Shown piece by piece: positions 52,163-61,402 of a stretch of DNA of 64,000 nucleotides. Both the position numbers and the translations under genes were made by a program. The notes under the pieces are model-generated. The model ran no database searches. It was not told where the DNA came from and worked only from the letters and a program-made list of their open reading frames with translations. Location: assembly GCA_016790165.1 (NCBI GenBank), contig JAEUPL010000001.1, positions 62,001 to 126,000 of the forward strand, given 5' to 3'. Within the stretch, counting starts at the first letter, position 1. Every line of letters begins with the position of its first letter. Origin of the DNA: Burkholderiales bacterium. GTDB taxonomy: Bacteria > Pseudomonadota > Gammaproteobacteria > Burkholderiales > Casimicrobiaceae.

Positions 52163-53971
52163 GTGAGTCCGGTGGAGTCCGCCGACCATAGTCAACCATC
52201 GTCCGGCCAGTCCACATCGAGTTCGCCATCGATTCTCGCGTCACGCGCCGTGCCGCTGGCACCCGGGTCCGGGCAGCGTCTCAAGCTGGGCGCGATCCTG
52301 TTGGCGCGAGGCAAGATTGACGAAGCGGAGCTTGATCGCGCGTTGCGCCTGCAAGCGGCTTCAGCACGACCGGACAAACTGGGCAATTTGCTCACCACGC
52401 TTGGCATCGTATCGGCGCGCGACGTCACCCAGGCCATCGCCGAGCAGGCGGGTCTGCCGTACGTTGAGCCGTCGGCTTTCCCGGAAATCCCGATACTCGA
52501 AGAGCGCATCTCGGCGCGCTTTCTGCGTGATGCGCGGGCGCTGCCACTGGAAGAAGACGAAGAGACGCTCACGCTAGCGGTGGCCGATCCGGCCGACGAC
52601 TTCGTGCGGCACTCGTTCGAGTTGATCAGCAACCGCAAGATTCATCGCGTCGTTGCGATCGGTAGCGACATCGATGCCGCGATCGAGCGGCTCTACGGCA
52701 GCGGCCGTACGGCCGTCGCGCAACTCACCGAGGGCGATCTTGAGGCGCGCCTCGATGCCGACGCCCTGGGCGACGACGTGCAGGCGCTGAAAGACCTCGC
52801 CTCTGAAGCGCCAGTGATTCGTCTGGTCAGCCTGCTGATCACCAACGCCCTCGAAGCTCGCGCGTCCGACATCCATGTCGAGCCGTTTGATAACCGCCTC
52901 ATCGTGCGCTACCGTATCGACGGCGTCCTGCACGAGATCGAATCCCCGCCGAAGCGTCTCGCTGCGGCCGTGATTTCGCGCATCAAGATCATGGCGAATC
53001 TGGACATCGCCGAACGCCGCCTGCCGCAGGACGGTCGCATCCGCCTGCGCATTCAGGGCAAGGACATTGACCTGCGCGTCTCGACCGTGCCCACCATGCA
53101 CGGCGAAAGCGTGGTGATGCGTATTCTCGACAAAGGCGGCGTGCAGCTCAATTTCGAGAAGCTTGGCTTTGCGCCCGACATCCTCGCCCGATTCAAGGAT
53201 GCGCTCGCGCAGCCCAATGGCATTTTGCTCGTCACCGGCCCAACTGGCTCCGGCAAGACGACCACGCTCTATACCGCGCTCGATGGCCTGAACCAGCCTG
53301 ACGTGAAGATTCTCACGGTGGAAGACCCGGTCGAATACCAGATGGCGGGGATCAACCAGATTCAGGTCAAGCCACAGATTGACCTCACCTTCGCCAACGC
53401 CTTGCGTTCGATCGTCCGGCAAGATCCGGACATCATCATGATTGGTGAAATTCGCGACCTCGAAACCGCGGAAATCGCCGTTCAAGCCGCGCTGACGGGC
53501 CATCTCGTGCTCTCCACGCTGCACACCAACGACGCGCCAGCCTCGGTGAGCCGTCTGCTCGACATGGGCGTGGACGACTACCTGCTGACCAGCACGCTGA
53601 TTGGCGTGCTGGCGCAGCGTCTGGTGCGCACGCTCTGCACGCATTGTCGCGAACCGCATACGCTCGACGAACTCACGGCGAAGGAAATGGGGCTCAATCG
53701 CGTCACCAGCGAGCGCACGCCGGTGGTGTACAAGCCGGTCGGGTGTAGCCACTGCGGCAATACCGGGTTCACCGGTCGTGTGTGTATTGCGGAAATGCTG
53801 CCGATTTCGGAGCCAATCCGCCGCCTCGTGATGCAGAAGGCCAATGCCAGTGAACTGCGCCAGGCCGCGATCAGCGAGGGCATGCTGCCGATGTACGACG
53901 ACGGCCTGCGCAAGGTCGCCGCCGGCGTGACGACGCTGGAAGAAGTCCTGCGCGCGACGCGCGAAGGCTAG
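52163..53971 (+). CDS. gspE: Type II secretion ATPase GspE
   Basis: 602 residues: an N-terminal MshEN-like segment (RLKLGAILLARGKIDEAELDRALRLQ and a second LGNLLTTLGIVSARDVTQAIAEQAGLPYVEP), then the ATPase with Walker A GPTGSGKTTTLYTALD near 358-373, Asp box LTVEDPVEYQ, Walker B IIMIGEIRDLETAEIAVQAALTGHL, a His box LSTLHTNDAP, and CTHCREP plus CGNTGFTGR for the zinc clamp. It powers pseudopilus assembly at the inner face of the membrane. The start is GTG at 52163, with another GTG three codons later; this choice is uncertain. It heads the gsp operon. Confidence 0.95.
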   Translation: MSPVESADHSQPSSGQSTSSSPSILASRAVPLAPGSGQRLKLGAILLARGKIDEAELDRALRLQAASARPDKLGNLLTTLGIVSARDVTQAIAEQAGLPYVEPSAFPEIPILEERISARFLRDARALPLEEDEETLTLAVADPADDFVRHSFELISNRKIHRVVAIGSDIDAAIERLYGSGRTAVAQLTEGDLEARLDADALGDDVQALKDLASEAPVIRLVSLLITNALEARASDIHVEPFDNRLIVRYRIDGVLHEIESPPKRLAAAVISRIKIMANLDIAERRLPQDGRIRLRIQGKDIDLRVSTVPTMHGESVVMRILDKGGVQLNFEKLGFAPDILARFKDALAQPNGILLVTGPTGSGKTTTLYTALDGLNQPDVKILTVEDPVEYQMAGINQIQVKPQIDLTFANALRSIVRQDPDIIMIGEIRDLETAEIAVQAALTGHLVLSTLHTNDAPASVSRLLDMGVDDYLLTSTLIGVLAQRLVRTLCTHCREPHTLDELTAKEMGLNRVTSERTPVVYKPVGCSHCGNTGFTGRVCIAEMLPISEPIRRLVMQKANASELRQAAISEGMLPMYDDGLRKVAAGVTTLEEVLRATREG

Positions 53972-53978
53972 GTACGGC

Positions 53979-55214
53979 ATGGCGCTCTATGCATTTGACG
54001 CGGTTCGTGCCAACGGCGAGGCGGTCTCGGCGCAAGTAGAAGCAGCGAGCGAAGCCGAGGCCGTCGAGCGGGTGCGTGAGCAGGGCCTCATCCTGCTCAA
54101 GATTCAAACGGCAGCGTCGGCGGCGTTCGCCTCACACGAAAAAAAATCCAGCACCTTAGGCCGGTTGTTCGCATCGAAAAAGGTTTCGCGCGAACAAATC
54201 GTCGCGTTCACGCGCGATCTTGCGAATCTGATCGGCGCCGGGTTGCCGCTCGACCGCGCTTTCGAGCTGCTGGTTGGGCTCGCTGATACGGCGCCAGTCG
54301 CGGCGTTGCTCCAGGACCTGCGTGATCGCGTGCGCAGCGGCAAATCACTGTCGCAGGCGCTGGCTGAGCATCCCAAACTGTTCGACCGGCTCTACGTCAA
54401 CATGGTTCGCGCCGGCGAAGCATCTGGCACGCTGGGGCCAGTGCTGGCGCGCATCTCGGAATTTCAGGAGCGCAGTGCCGAGTTGCGCTCCAGCGTGCAA
54501 TCGTCGCTGATGTATCCCATCGTGCTGGTGGCGGTGGCCGTGGTTGCCGTATTGACGATGCTCTTTTTCGTGGTGCCGAAATTCGAGAGTACCTTCAAAC
54601 AATTCGGCAAGGCGCTGCCGCCCGCGACAGAAAACCTGCTCGCCCTGTCGCACTGGCTGCGCAGCGACGGCTGGATGCTGCTGATCGGTCTGGTGGCGAT
54701 CGTGATCCTCGTGCGCGGTCGCCTGCGCACGCCGCAAGGGCAGCTTAACTGGCACCGCCGCAAGCTGACGCTCCCGGTGCTCGGTGACTTGTTCAGCAAG
54801 ATCGAGGTCGCGCGTTTTGCCCGCACACTCGGCACACTGCTCGGCAACGGCGTGAGCCTGTTGCCTGCGCTGACCATCGTGAAAGACACGGTGGACAACC
54901 GGGCACTGGCGGGCTCGCTGGATGGCGTGCTCACTCGGCTCAAGGCCGGGCAGGGCTTCGCCCGCCCGCTGATGGAAACCGGCCTTTACCCGAAGCTCGC
55001 GGTGCACATGGTGGCCGTAGGCGAGGAGACCGGGCGGCTGGACAGCATGCTGGTCAAGGTGGCCGATGTGTACGATCAGGAAGTCAACACGGCGCTGAAA
55101 CGCGCGCTCGGATTGCTTGAGCCGGTGCTGATCCTCACTCTGGCGGTCGTCGTGGGCGGCATCATCTACGCGCTGATGAGCGCACTGCTCGGCCTCACGG
55201 AATTTACCGGCTGA
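53979..55214 (+). CDS. gspF: Type II secretion inner-membrane platform protein GspF
   Basis: 411 residues with the repeated GspF fold: first cytosolic domain with LGRLFASKKVSREQIVAFTRDLANLIGAGLPLDRAFELL and a second copy with LFSKIEVARFARTLGTLLGNGVSLLPALTIV, and three membrane helices (about 172-197, 225-243 and the C-terminal one). It connects GspE to the pseudopilus. It starts seven bases after gspE. After its stop a palindromic element D (55249-55370) separates it from gspG. Confidence 0.95.
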   Translation: MALYAFDAVRANGEAVSAQVEAASEAEAVERVREQGLILLKIQTAASAAFASHEKKSSTLGRLFASKKVSREQIVAFTRDLANLIGAGLPLDRAFELLVGLADTAPVAALLQDLRDRVRSGKSLSQALAEHPKLFDRLYVNMVRAGEASGTLGPVLARISEFQERSAELRSSVQSSLMYPIVLVAVAVVAVLTMLFFVVPKFESTFKQFGKALPPATENLLALSHWLRSDGWMLLIGLVAIVILVRGRLRTPQGQLNWHRRKLTLPVLGDLFSKIEVARFARTLGTLLGNGVSLLPALTIVKDTVDNRALAGSLDGVLTRLKAGQGFARPLMETGLYPKLAVHMVAVGEETGRLDSMLVKVADVYDQEVNTALKRALGLLEPVLILTLAVVVGGIIYALMSALLGLTEFTG

Positions 55215-55248
55215 TGGCGGGTCACACGGCGTACGCGGGTGATCAACG

Positions 55249-55370
55249 TTCAGCTTTTTGGCGATAGCGGCCAGCGGGCGGTCGTTGGAGCCTGTTTTTT
55301 TGGCGAGTCGACTTTGGAAATAATTGGGCTATAACGACCAGCCAGCCGTCGCGGCAAGCAAAAAGTTGTT
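55249..55370. repeat. Palindromic dispersed element, copy D
   Basis: 122 bases, left end TTCAGCTTTTTGG and right end GCAAAAAGTTGTT, with GTCGAC at 55307-55312 exactly at the centre (55309.5). It lies in the gspF-gspG gap: 34 bases after the gspF stop, 38 bases before the gspG ATG, so it interrupts the otherwise close gsp operon. It shares internal blocks (GGCGATAGCGGCCAG, CGGTCGTT) with copies A and B. Confidence 0.88.
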
Positions 55371-55408
55371 TGCGTCACGGCATCGTCCCAGATACTCAGG
55401 AGAAAACC

Positions 55409-55843
55409 ATGAAACCACGCACTCACACCCGCCGTCCGCAGCAACGCGGCTTCACCCTGATGGAACTGCTCGCGGTGATCATCATCATCGGCGTGCTGGC
55501 GGCGACGGTCGGCGGGCGCTTCCTTGGTCAGACCGAAAGCGCCAAGGCCGGCGTCGCCAAGACGGAAATGGGGCAGATCGTTCAGGCGCTTGATCTGTTC
55601 AAACTCGAAACGGGCCGCTACCCGGCGGCGCAAGAGGGACTCGAAGCGCTGATCAAGAACCCGGGCAACGTGCCGAACTGGAATGGCCCGTACTTCAAGA
55701 AAGACAACATCAAGGATCCGTGGGGTAACGATTACAAATACACCAATCCCGGCCCCAACAACACGCCTTTTGAGATCAAGTCGCTCGGCGCCGACGGCAA
55801 GGAGGGCGGCGACGGCCCGAATGCCGACATCGTCAAGGGCTAG
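55409..55843 (+). CDS. gspG: Major pseudopilin GspG
   Basis: 144 residues with a prepilin leader: GspO cleaves between Gly14 and Phe15 in QRGFTLMELL, leaving N-methyl-Phe and Glu5 (Glu19 here). The C-terminal domain matches GspG: GRYPAAQEGLEALIKNPGNVPNWNGPYFKKDNIKDPWGNDYKY and FEIKSLGADGKEGGDGPNADI, including the calcium-binding end. It polymerises into the T2SS pseudopilus. ATG at 55409 has CAGGAG upstream; the longer frame comes from the element D flank. Confidence 0.97.
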   Translation: MKPRTHTRRPQQRGFTLMELLAVIIIIGVLAATVGGRFLGQTESAKAGVAKTEMGQIVQALDLFKLETGRYPAAQEGLEALIKNPGNVPNWNGPYFKKDNIKDPWGNDYKYTNPGPNNTPFEIKSLGADGKEGGDGPNADIVKG

Positions 55844-55864
55844 GAAACGGGGCGGACTTCGGCG

Positions 55865-56326
55865 ATGCGGCGGGTGTCTCGCAGACTTCGAGTGCGCGGC
55901 TTCACGCTGCTCGAAATCCTCGTCGTGATCGTCATCATTGCGGCGGTGACGGCGATTTCGCCGCCTCTGTGGTCATCGGGCGTATCCTCAGCTGAACATC
56001 GCGCCGTGACGCGCGCCATTGCGCAGACGCTGCGTTATGCGCGCAGCGAGGCCGTGGCCAATCGCACCGACGTCGGCGTTGAGTTCAACCTTCAGGAACA
56101 CGTCTATCAACTCCCCGGCGGCAAGCGCCAGGGCAAGTGGCCTCCCACGATGGAGCTCGAGCTCGTCACGACGGCGGCGGAAACCGTGGACGAACAGCGC
56201 GCCTTCGTGCGCTTCTATGCGGACGGCGGCTCCACGGGCGGACGCGTCACGCTCAAGGTGAAAGACCGAGCCTACCGTGTTGATATCAACTGGCTGACGG
56301 GGCACGTCAGCATTGACGACGCATGA
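55865..56326 (+). CDS. gspH: Minor pseudopilin GspH
   Basis: 153 residues with the type IV prepilin start VRGFTLLEILVV (cleavage after Gly12) and a GspH-like body with HRAVTRAIAQTLRYARSEAVANRTDVGVEFNLQ. A minor pseudopilin at or near the pseudopilus tip. Its stop overlaps the gspI ATG (ATGA). Confidence 0.9.
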   Translation: MRRVSRRLRVRGFTLLEILVVIVIIAAVTAISPPLWSSGVSSAEHRAVTRAIAQTLRYARSEAVANRTDVGVEFNLQEHVYQLPGGKRQGKWPPTMELELVTTAAETVDEQRAFVRFYADGGSTGGRVTLKVKDRAYRVDINWLTGHVSIDDA

Positions 56327-56766
56327 TCGGCCCCATCGCAGCGCCGCGGCGAAGCGACGGCTTCACCCTGCTTGAAGTGATCGTCGCGGTGATCATCGCT
56401 GCGCTCTGCCTGTCGGCACTGGCAGAGGTGTTTGCCGGCGGCGTTCGCGCAGCGGGCGCCACCAGCGAATACACGCGTGCGACCGCGCTCGCGCAGTCGC
56501 TGCTGGCGGGCGTCGGCGTCGAGAAGACCGCGAGCGACGGTGTCGAATCCGGTCTGACCCCGGACGGCCAGCTCAACTGGATGCTCTCGATCACACCTGA
56601 GCCGGTGGACGAAGCCGATGGCGGGTTGGTCAGGCCGCCGCTGGAACTGAAGCGCGTCGTGGCGCGCGTGGTGGCGGTCGACGCCGGCGCGCCACAGAAC
56701 GGCACCGGGCGTTCGCGCGCGGTTGAACTTTCCACGCTGGTGGCCGTGCCGAGGCAAACCCCGTGA
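56323..56766 (+). CDS. gspI: Minor pseudopilin GspI
   Basis: 147 residues with prepilin motif DGFTLLEVIVA (cleavage after Gly13). The remainder (AGATSEYTRATALAQSLLAGVG, then a C-terminal beta part) matches GspI, the hub of the GspIJK tip complex. Starts at ATG overlapping the gspH stop; its stop overlaps the gspJ start. Confidence 0.9.
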   Translation: MIGPIAAPRRSDGFTLLEVIVAVIIAALCLSALAEVFAGGVRAAGATSEYTRATALAQSLLAGVGVEKTASDGVESGLTPDGQLNWMLSITPEPVDEADGGLVRPPLELKRVVARVVAVDAGAPQNGTGRSRAVELSTLVAVPRQTP

Positions 56767-57494
56767 TGCCCGCGACCGATTCGACTCGGCGGAGCGTCCG
56801 GCATCGCGAGCGCGGCTTTACGCTGATCGAACTGCTGGCAGCGCTCACCCTGCTGGCGGTGCTGGCGGCGGTATTGGCGGGTACGGTGCGTGGCGCCGAG
56901 CGCTCGACGAGCGCGGCGACCAACGTCGTCGAGCGTACCGAGCAATATTCCCGCGCCCAGGCGTTTCTGCGCGAACACATCGCCGGCATGCTGCCATTGC
57001 GCTGGCGCCGCGATGCACTGCAGCCGCTCAAGTTTGATGGCCGCGGCGATCGCATGACCTATCTCGCGCCGGTCACGTCACAAATCGCCGAGGGGGGGGT
57101 CACGTGGTGGCAGCTCATCGTCGCCAGCGATGGCAGCCCGGCGCGCAACAAGCTCATGCTGCGTCGGCAGCCGATTGATCCGGAACAAAAGCAGGTCCCC
57201 GATCTGAGCACCGCGCCCGAGCCGATCATCCTCGCCGACAACATTGAATCGTTGGCGATTTCGTACTTCGATGCCGGTAACGACCCACTGAACAATCGCG
57301 ATGCCGGGACCTGGGTCAATGCCTGGGACGAGAACGCGCGCACACCGTACCTGATCAACATCCGCGTCACCGAAGTCGGCGGCCAGCGCTGGCCCGATCT
57401 GATCATCCCGCTCAAACTGACGCAGGCACTCGGCTGCAACTTCGATTTCCAACGCCAGCGCTGCATCATTTCCAACGCGGCGGCGCAGCGATGA
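56766..57494 (+). CDS. gspJ: Minor pseudopilin GspJ
   Basis: 242 residues, prepilin motif ERGFTLIELLAAL (cleavage after Gly17). GspJ-type body with REHIAGMLPLRWR and GVTWWQLIVASDG. Start ATG 56766 shares its A with the gspI TGA; a GTG at 56763 is also possible. Forms the tip complex with GspI and GspK. Confidence 0.88.
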   Translation: MPATDSTRRSVRHRERGFTLIELLAALTLLAVLAAVLAGTVRGAERSTSAATNVVERTEQYSRAQAFLREHIAGMLPLRWRRDALQPLKFDGRGDRMTYLAPVTSQIAEGGVTWWQLIVASDGSPARNKLMLRRQPIDPEQKQVPDLSTAPEPIILADNIESLAISYFDAGNDPLNNRDAGTWVNAWDENARTPYLINIRVTEVGGQRWPDLIIPLKLTQALGCNFDFQRQRCIISNAAAQR

Positions 57495-58507
57495 CGAAGC
57501 GAAGTGTAAAACCCAGCTCCCGATGCGACGCGGCTCGTCCTGCCCTGCGCGACTCGCAGCAGGGGATGGCGCTGATCATGGTGCTGGGGCTGGTGATTTT
57601 TCTGTCGATCGTGGCGCTGTCGTTCAGCGAAAACCAGCGTCTGAGCACGCGAATTACCGACAACACTGTGCAATCGGCAATGGCGCAGGCCGCCGCCGAT
57701 GGCGCGGTGCAACGCATGGTGTTCGAACTCTCCCGACCGCGGTCGCCCGATGCGCAGATTGCGCAGATGCAGTGGAAATCCAATGGGGTGGTGCACGAAT
57801 ACGCGGAAAACGGCATGCAGATTGCCGTTTCAGCCCGAAATGAGGCTGCTAAAATCGATTTGAACTTTGCCGCCGAAGCGCTACTCAAACAAGTCTTCCT
57901 GCGCGGCGGGGCGGCGGACGACGAAGCCACTGCGATTGTCGCCGCGATCAAGGACTGGACGGACGCCGACAATCTGAAGCGACCGAATGGGGCAGAAGCC
58001 GACGACTATCGCACCGCAGGCAAAAAGGTGTTGCCGTCGAACGACTTTTTCATGGCTATTGAGGAACTGCAAAACGTGCTCGGGGTGACTCCGAAACTGT
58101 ACAACGCGGTCGCGCCGTATTTCACGGTGCAGTCGCGCTCGCCTGGCGTTGATCCTCAATCGGCGTCGCTGATGGTGATGAGTGCGCTGCCGGGCATTGA
58201 TGCCGGGGTTGCCGCCACCTGGATCGAGCAGCGCGATCAGGCATTGCGTGATGGCCTCACTGTGCCGCCGCTGCCGTTCAGCAACCCGTACTTCGCCACG
58301 GGCCTGACCGCCACGCGGATTCGCGCCGATGTCATCACTGCGACGGGCATCCGCGCCTCGCGCGAGGCAAGCATTCGCACCAGCGGCGCGCAGCGCGGCC
58401 GACCGCAATACTTCCTCTGGCAACGCGGGTTGCCCGCCGATGCACAGGGCGGGGCTCGTCCCGAGACGGATGCAAACGGCGCGATGCCCGGAGCAACCCG
58501 TGGCTGA
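57491..58507 (+). CDS. gspK: Type II secretion tip pseudopilin GspK
   Basis: 338 residues: prepilin-type start SQQGMALIMVLGLVIFL with cleavage after Gly25. Position +5 is Met rather than Glu, as is usual in GspK. The GspK body follows with DWTDADNLKRPNGAEADDYR and AIEELQNVLGVTPKLYNAVAPYFTVQS. GspK caps the pseudopilus. ATGA overlap with gspJ. Its end overlaps the gspL start by eight bases. Confidence 0.92.
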   Translation: MTKRSVKPSSRCDAARPALRDSQQGMALIMVLGLVIFLSIVALSFSENQRLSTRITDNTVQSAMAQAAADGAVQRMVFELSRPRSPDAQIAQMQWKSNGVVHEYAENGMQIAVSARNEAAKIDLNFAAEALLKQVFLRGGAADDEATAIVAAIKDWTDADNLKRPNGAEADDYRTAGKKVLPSNDFFMAIEELQNVLGVTPKLYNAVAPYFTVQSRSPGVDPQSASLMVMSALPGIDAGVAATWIEQRDQALRDGLTVPPLPFSNPYFATGLTATRIRADVITATGIRASREASIRTSGAQRGRPQYFLWQRGLPADAQGGARPETDANGAMPGATRG

Positions 58508-59927
58508 TCTGCCCAACGCCTCCGCGACGCTCGGACAGAGTGCAACACAGTTCCTTCACTGGTGGAAGCAACATCTGTGGGAATGTGTACCGGCCGGGCT
58601 CCGCAACGCGTTGACGCAATCGCAGCGTCCCGCCATGTGGTCTGGCGCGAATGATCACGTCTGGGCGCGCGGCGCAGCCATCACCGATAACAAACCCTAT
58701 TTGCAATCGTCGCTCGCGCAGTCCGGTGGACCGGTTGCGCTGGTGGTCGGGGAAAGTAATGGCTTTCGTCGTAGCGTCGTGTTGCCGCTGAATGTTGAGC
58801 CGCAGCTGCAGCAGGTGCTCGGCTACGAAGTCGATCGCCTCACGCCCCTGCGGGCCAACGATGTGTACTACGACATTCGGGTCAGGCAGCGTGATACCCA
58901 GGCGGGCACGCTCACGGCGGAGTTGGTCGCTGTGCCGAAGTCGCGCGTGGCCCCGATGCTGGAGCTGGCCACCAAACGCAACTTGACGGTGGATCGGGTG
59001 GTGCTCGCTCCAGAAGACATCGACACCGGGCTTAATTTGCTGGCGTCTTCTCGTCGTGTCGACGAGGCAACCGGTCCGCGATACGGGTGGGTGAATCCGG
59101 CGTTGATGGCGCTCTGCGCGGGGCTCGCGCTCGCCGTCGTGGCATGGCCGCTGTGGGAAATGCGTCAGGAAATCATTGCGCTGCAACCCGTCGAAGCGAC
59201 CGCAAAGCGGGACGCCGAAACCGCCAGTGTGCTGCAGCGGCAGCTCGAGCGGCAGATTGGGGAATACAACCTCCCGCTTGCGCGCAAGCATGGCGCGCCG
59301 CTGGTTGTGCAACTGCTCGATGACCTGAGCAAACGGTTGCCAGAAGACACCTGGGCACAGACGCTGGAAGTCAAACCGGTGCCCAACCAGAAAAGCAAGG
59401 AAGTCATCATTCAGGGCGAAACCGGTAGCGGTGGCAAGATTCTGCAGCTGGTGCAGGAATCGCCGCTGATCAAGGACCCAACATTCAAGGCGACGATGAC
59501 GCGAGTGGCGCCGACCGCAGAGCGCTTTCACATCGCGGGCGAGTTGATCGTCGCCGATTTACCCAAGCCATTGCAGCTGTCGGACGCTGCCGCGGTGACC
59601 ACAGTGCAGGTCGCACCGGCTCCTGCCGCCGGGGCCCCCGCAGCACCCAAGGCGCCAGCAACGACGGGGGCCCCCACCACGGCGACGGCGAACCCAAATC
59701 CGACCGGCAGCGCCCCGCCTGTGGCCGGTGCCACGCCGCCGGGTAGCGCGTCGATGACGCCTCCGACGAGCGGCCACACGCCACCTCCGGCGGTGCAACC
59801 GCCTGGCGATGCGCGCAAGCCTGCCCCGGCACCGACCGCCACGCCGATCCCGAATTCAGGAGGGGGCGTCAGCACGCCACCGTCAGTGACGCCCGCAACG
59901 ACTTCGCTCCCGGAGAAAAAGCCATGA
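58500..59927 (+). CDS. gspL: Type II secretion inner-membrane protein GspL
   Basis: 475 residues from the GTG at 58500 (CCGGAG seven bases upstream). N-terminal actin-like cytosolic part (VALVVGESNGFRRSVVLPL), one membrane helix (ALMALCAGLALAVVAWPLW, near 200-220), then a periplasmic PilN/GspL-like domain (HGAPLVVQLLDDLSKRLPEDTWAQTLEV). The C-terminal 100 residues are a Pro/Ala/Thr-rich disordered tail, unusual for GspL and possibly a spacer in the periplasm. Overlaps gspK by eight bases, and gspM by four. Confidence 0.85.
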   Translation: MADLPNASATLGQSATQFLHWWKQHLWECVPAGLRNALTQSQRPAMWSGANDHVWARGAAITDNKPYLQSSLAQSGGPVALVVGESNGFRRSVVLPLNVEPQLQQVLGYEVDRLTPLRANDVYYDIRVRQRDTQAGTLTAELVAVPKSRVAPMLELATKRNLTVDRVVLAPEDIDTGLNLLASSRRVDEATGPRYGWVNPALMALCAGLALAVVAWPLWEMRQEIIALQPVEATAKRDAETASVLQRQLERQIGEYNLPLARKHGAPLVVQLLDDLSKRLPEDTWAQTLEVKPVPNQKSKEVIIQGETGSGGKILQLVQESPLIKDPTFKATMTRVAPTAERFHIAGELIVADLPKPLQLSDAAAVTTVQVAPAPAAGAPAAPKAPATTGAPTTATANPNPTGSAPPVAGATPPGSASMTPPTSGHTPPPAVQPPGDARKPAPAPTATPIPNSGGGVSTPPSVTPATTSLPEKKP

Positions 59928-60535
59928 CGCTGCCGACCGGCGTGAAGGGACGTTTGCTGGCGATTGTGCTGGTGTTGTTGTCGGTGCTGGCCGTGGTCGC
60001 TGCGGTCGCCATTCCCGCGTATCTGTTGTATCGCCATTACGACACCGCGTTGATGGAGCAGCGTGAGCGCATCGAGCGTTACCGGCGTGTTGCGGTGCTC
60101 AAGAATGATCATCAGCGCGCGCTCGATGTGCTGAAAGCACGCGAGGCAACCCGGTTTTTTCTCAAGAATTCCGCGCCCAATCTGGGCAGTGCTGAGCTGA
60201 CCGACATGGTGCGCCCGGTGCTCGAAAGCAATGGCTCGCGCCTGACGTCCATCCAGCCCGTAACGGTCAAAGACGATGCGGGTTTCCGGCTGTACACGCT
60301 GGTCGTGGGTTTCAACGCAACTCCGGCGGCGCTGCAGAAGACGCTCTACGCGCTTGAAACCGCGATGCCGTATCTCTTCCTTGAAAACGTGACGTTGCGT
60401 GCCACGGTGCCGCGCGGCTTCAAACCCGCGCCGAATCAGGAGCCGGAGGTAACCGCGCAAGTCGAAATTCAGGCGTACGGCCCGAAAGACGCGCCTCGCG
60501 TCGCGCGCCCGGCGGCAGCGGGGAGCAAGTCATGA
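59924..60535 (+). CDS. gspM: Type II secretion protein GspM
   Basis: 203 residues: a membrane helix (LLAIVLVLLSVLAVVAAVAIPAYLLY, about 8-33), a coiled-coil-like RERIERYRRVAVLKNDHQRALDVLKA, then a small alpha/beta periplasmic domain (LTSIQPVTVKDDAGFRLYTLVVGFNATPAALQKTLYALE) as in GspM/PilO. It links GspL to the rest of the platform. Start ATG overlaps gspL stop; its stop overlaps the next start (ATGA). Confidence 0.88.
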   Translation: MTLPTGVKGRLLAIVLVLLSVLAVVAAVAIPAYLLYRHYDTALMEQRERIERYRRVAVLKNDHQRALDVLKAREATRFFLKNSAPNLGSAELTDMVRPVLESNGSRLTSIQPVTVKDDAGFRLYTLVVGFNATPAALQKTLYALETAMPYLFLENVTLRATVPRGFKPAPNQEPEVTAQVEIQAYGPKDAPRVARPAAAGSKS

Positions 60536-61329
60536 CGCGCCTGATAAGTCTTCGCAATGCATTGATCGTGCTCGCGCTCGCGCTCATGGCGGCGCTAGGC
60601 TATGAGACGGATTGGGGTTCGGCGCTGTTCAACGGCAGTCCAGCGACTGTGCGTACACCAACCGGTAAGCACGAGATGGCTACGGTATTGCCGGACTTCA
60701 AACTATCGTCCGAGGCGTCGACCTATTCCCAAATCGTCGACAAGCCGCTGCTTAATCCAACACGCAAACCTGCGCCAACTCAAATCATTCAGGCGGCGAC
60801 CGAGCCGCCCAAGCCGCAGATTCGGCGCGGCCTGTATCAACTGGTTGGCGTGACCGATTTCGGCAAGACGCGTGTAGCACAGCTGCGCGAAGTCGCCAGC
60901 AATCGCGTGCAGAGCGTTCGCGAGGGCGACAAGCTGCAGGAACTGACGGTCAAAAAAATCGACTCGGCGCAGGTCGTTCTCGTGTTTCAAAACGAGACGG
61001 ATGTCGTGGATTTGCCCAAATTTACTGCTTCGGGGAAGGTACCTGCGCCGCCGGCCCCAGTCGCTCCGCCTGCGCCGCCGCCCGTCGCGGCGGCCACCCC
61101 GCCCACACCGGCGGCCGCCGTCGCGTCTCGACCCGTGGGCAACGCCGTGCCGCTGCCCGGTCAGGCGCCTACACCGGGCGTCGTTGCGGCTCCGGCGACT
61201 GCGGCGGCGCCCACGACGGATAGAAACGCGCTAATTTCCAATGCCCCGTTGCCGAATGGCCAACCGTACACGCCTGCGAACGCCGACGCCTTTATCGAGG
61301 CTCGGCGCCGCGCGCGCTTTGGCCAATGA
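60532..61329 (+). CDS. GspC/GspN-like inner-membrane protein of T2SS
   Basis: 265 residues: an N-terminal membrane helix (ALIVLALALMAALGYE, about 9-24), a homology-region-like domain with QLVGVTDFGKTRVAQLREVASNRVQSVREGDKLQELTVKKIDSAQVVLVF, and a Pro/Ala-rich tail. The beta-rich segment matches the HR domain of GspC, which contacts the secretin GspD, and this operon has no other gspC. Annotations in relatives use GspN or GspC. Hence the name is left open. Overlaps gspM by four bases and is followed by gspD. Confidence 0.72.
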   Translation: MTRLISLRNALIVLALALMAALGYETDWGSALFNGSPATVRTPTGKHEMATVLPDFKLSSEASTYSQIVDKPLLNPTRKPAPTQIIQAATEPPKPQIRRGLYQLVGVTDFGKTRVAQLREVASNRVQSVREGDKLQELTVKKIDSAQVVLVFQNETDVVDLPKFTASGKVPAPPAPVAPPAPPPVAAATPPTPAAAVASRPVGNAVPLPGQAPTPGVVAAPATAAAPTTDRNALISNAPLPNGQPYTPANADAFIEARRRARFGQ

Positions 61330-61402
61330 TGCCGCTACTGATCGAATGATGAACACACATAAGAGCGATTCGACATACTTCGCTACGCTCCGGAGCTTGC
61401 AG

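Noticed and set aside
55370-55409. Longer gspG start and longer SauT-like start that read into the palindromic elements
   Set aside because: The extensions are encoded by element flanks, lack family similarity and have no ribosome site; the inner ATGs do.
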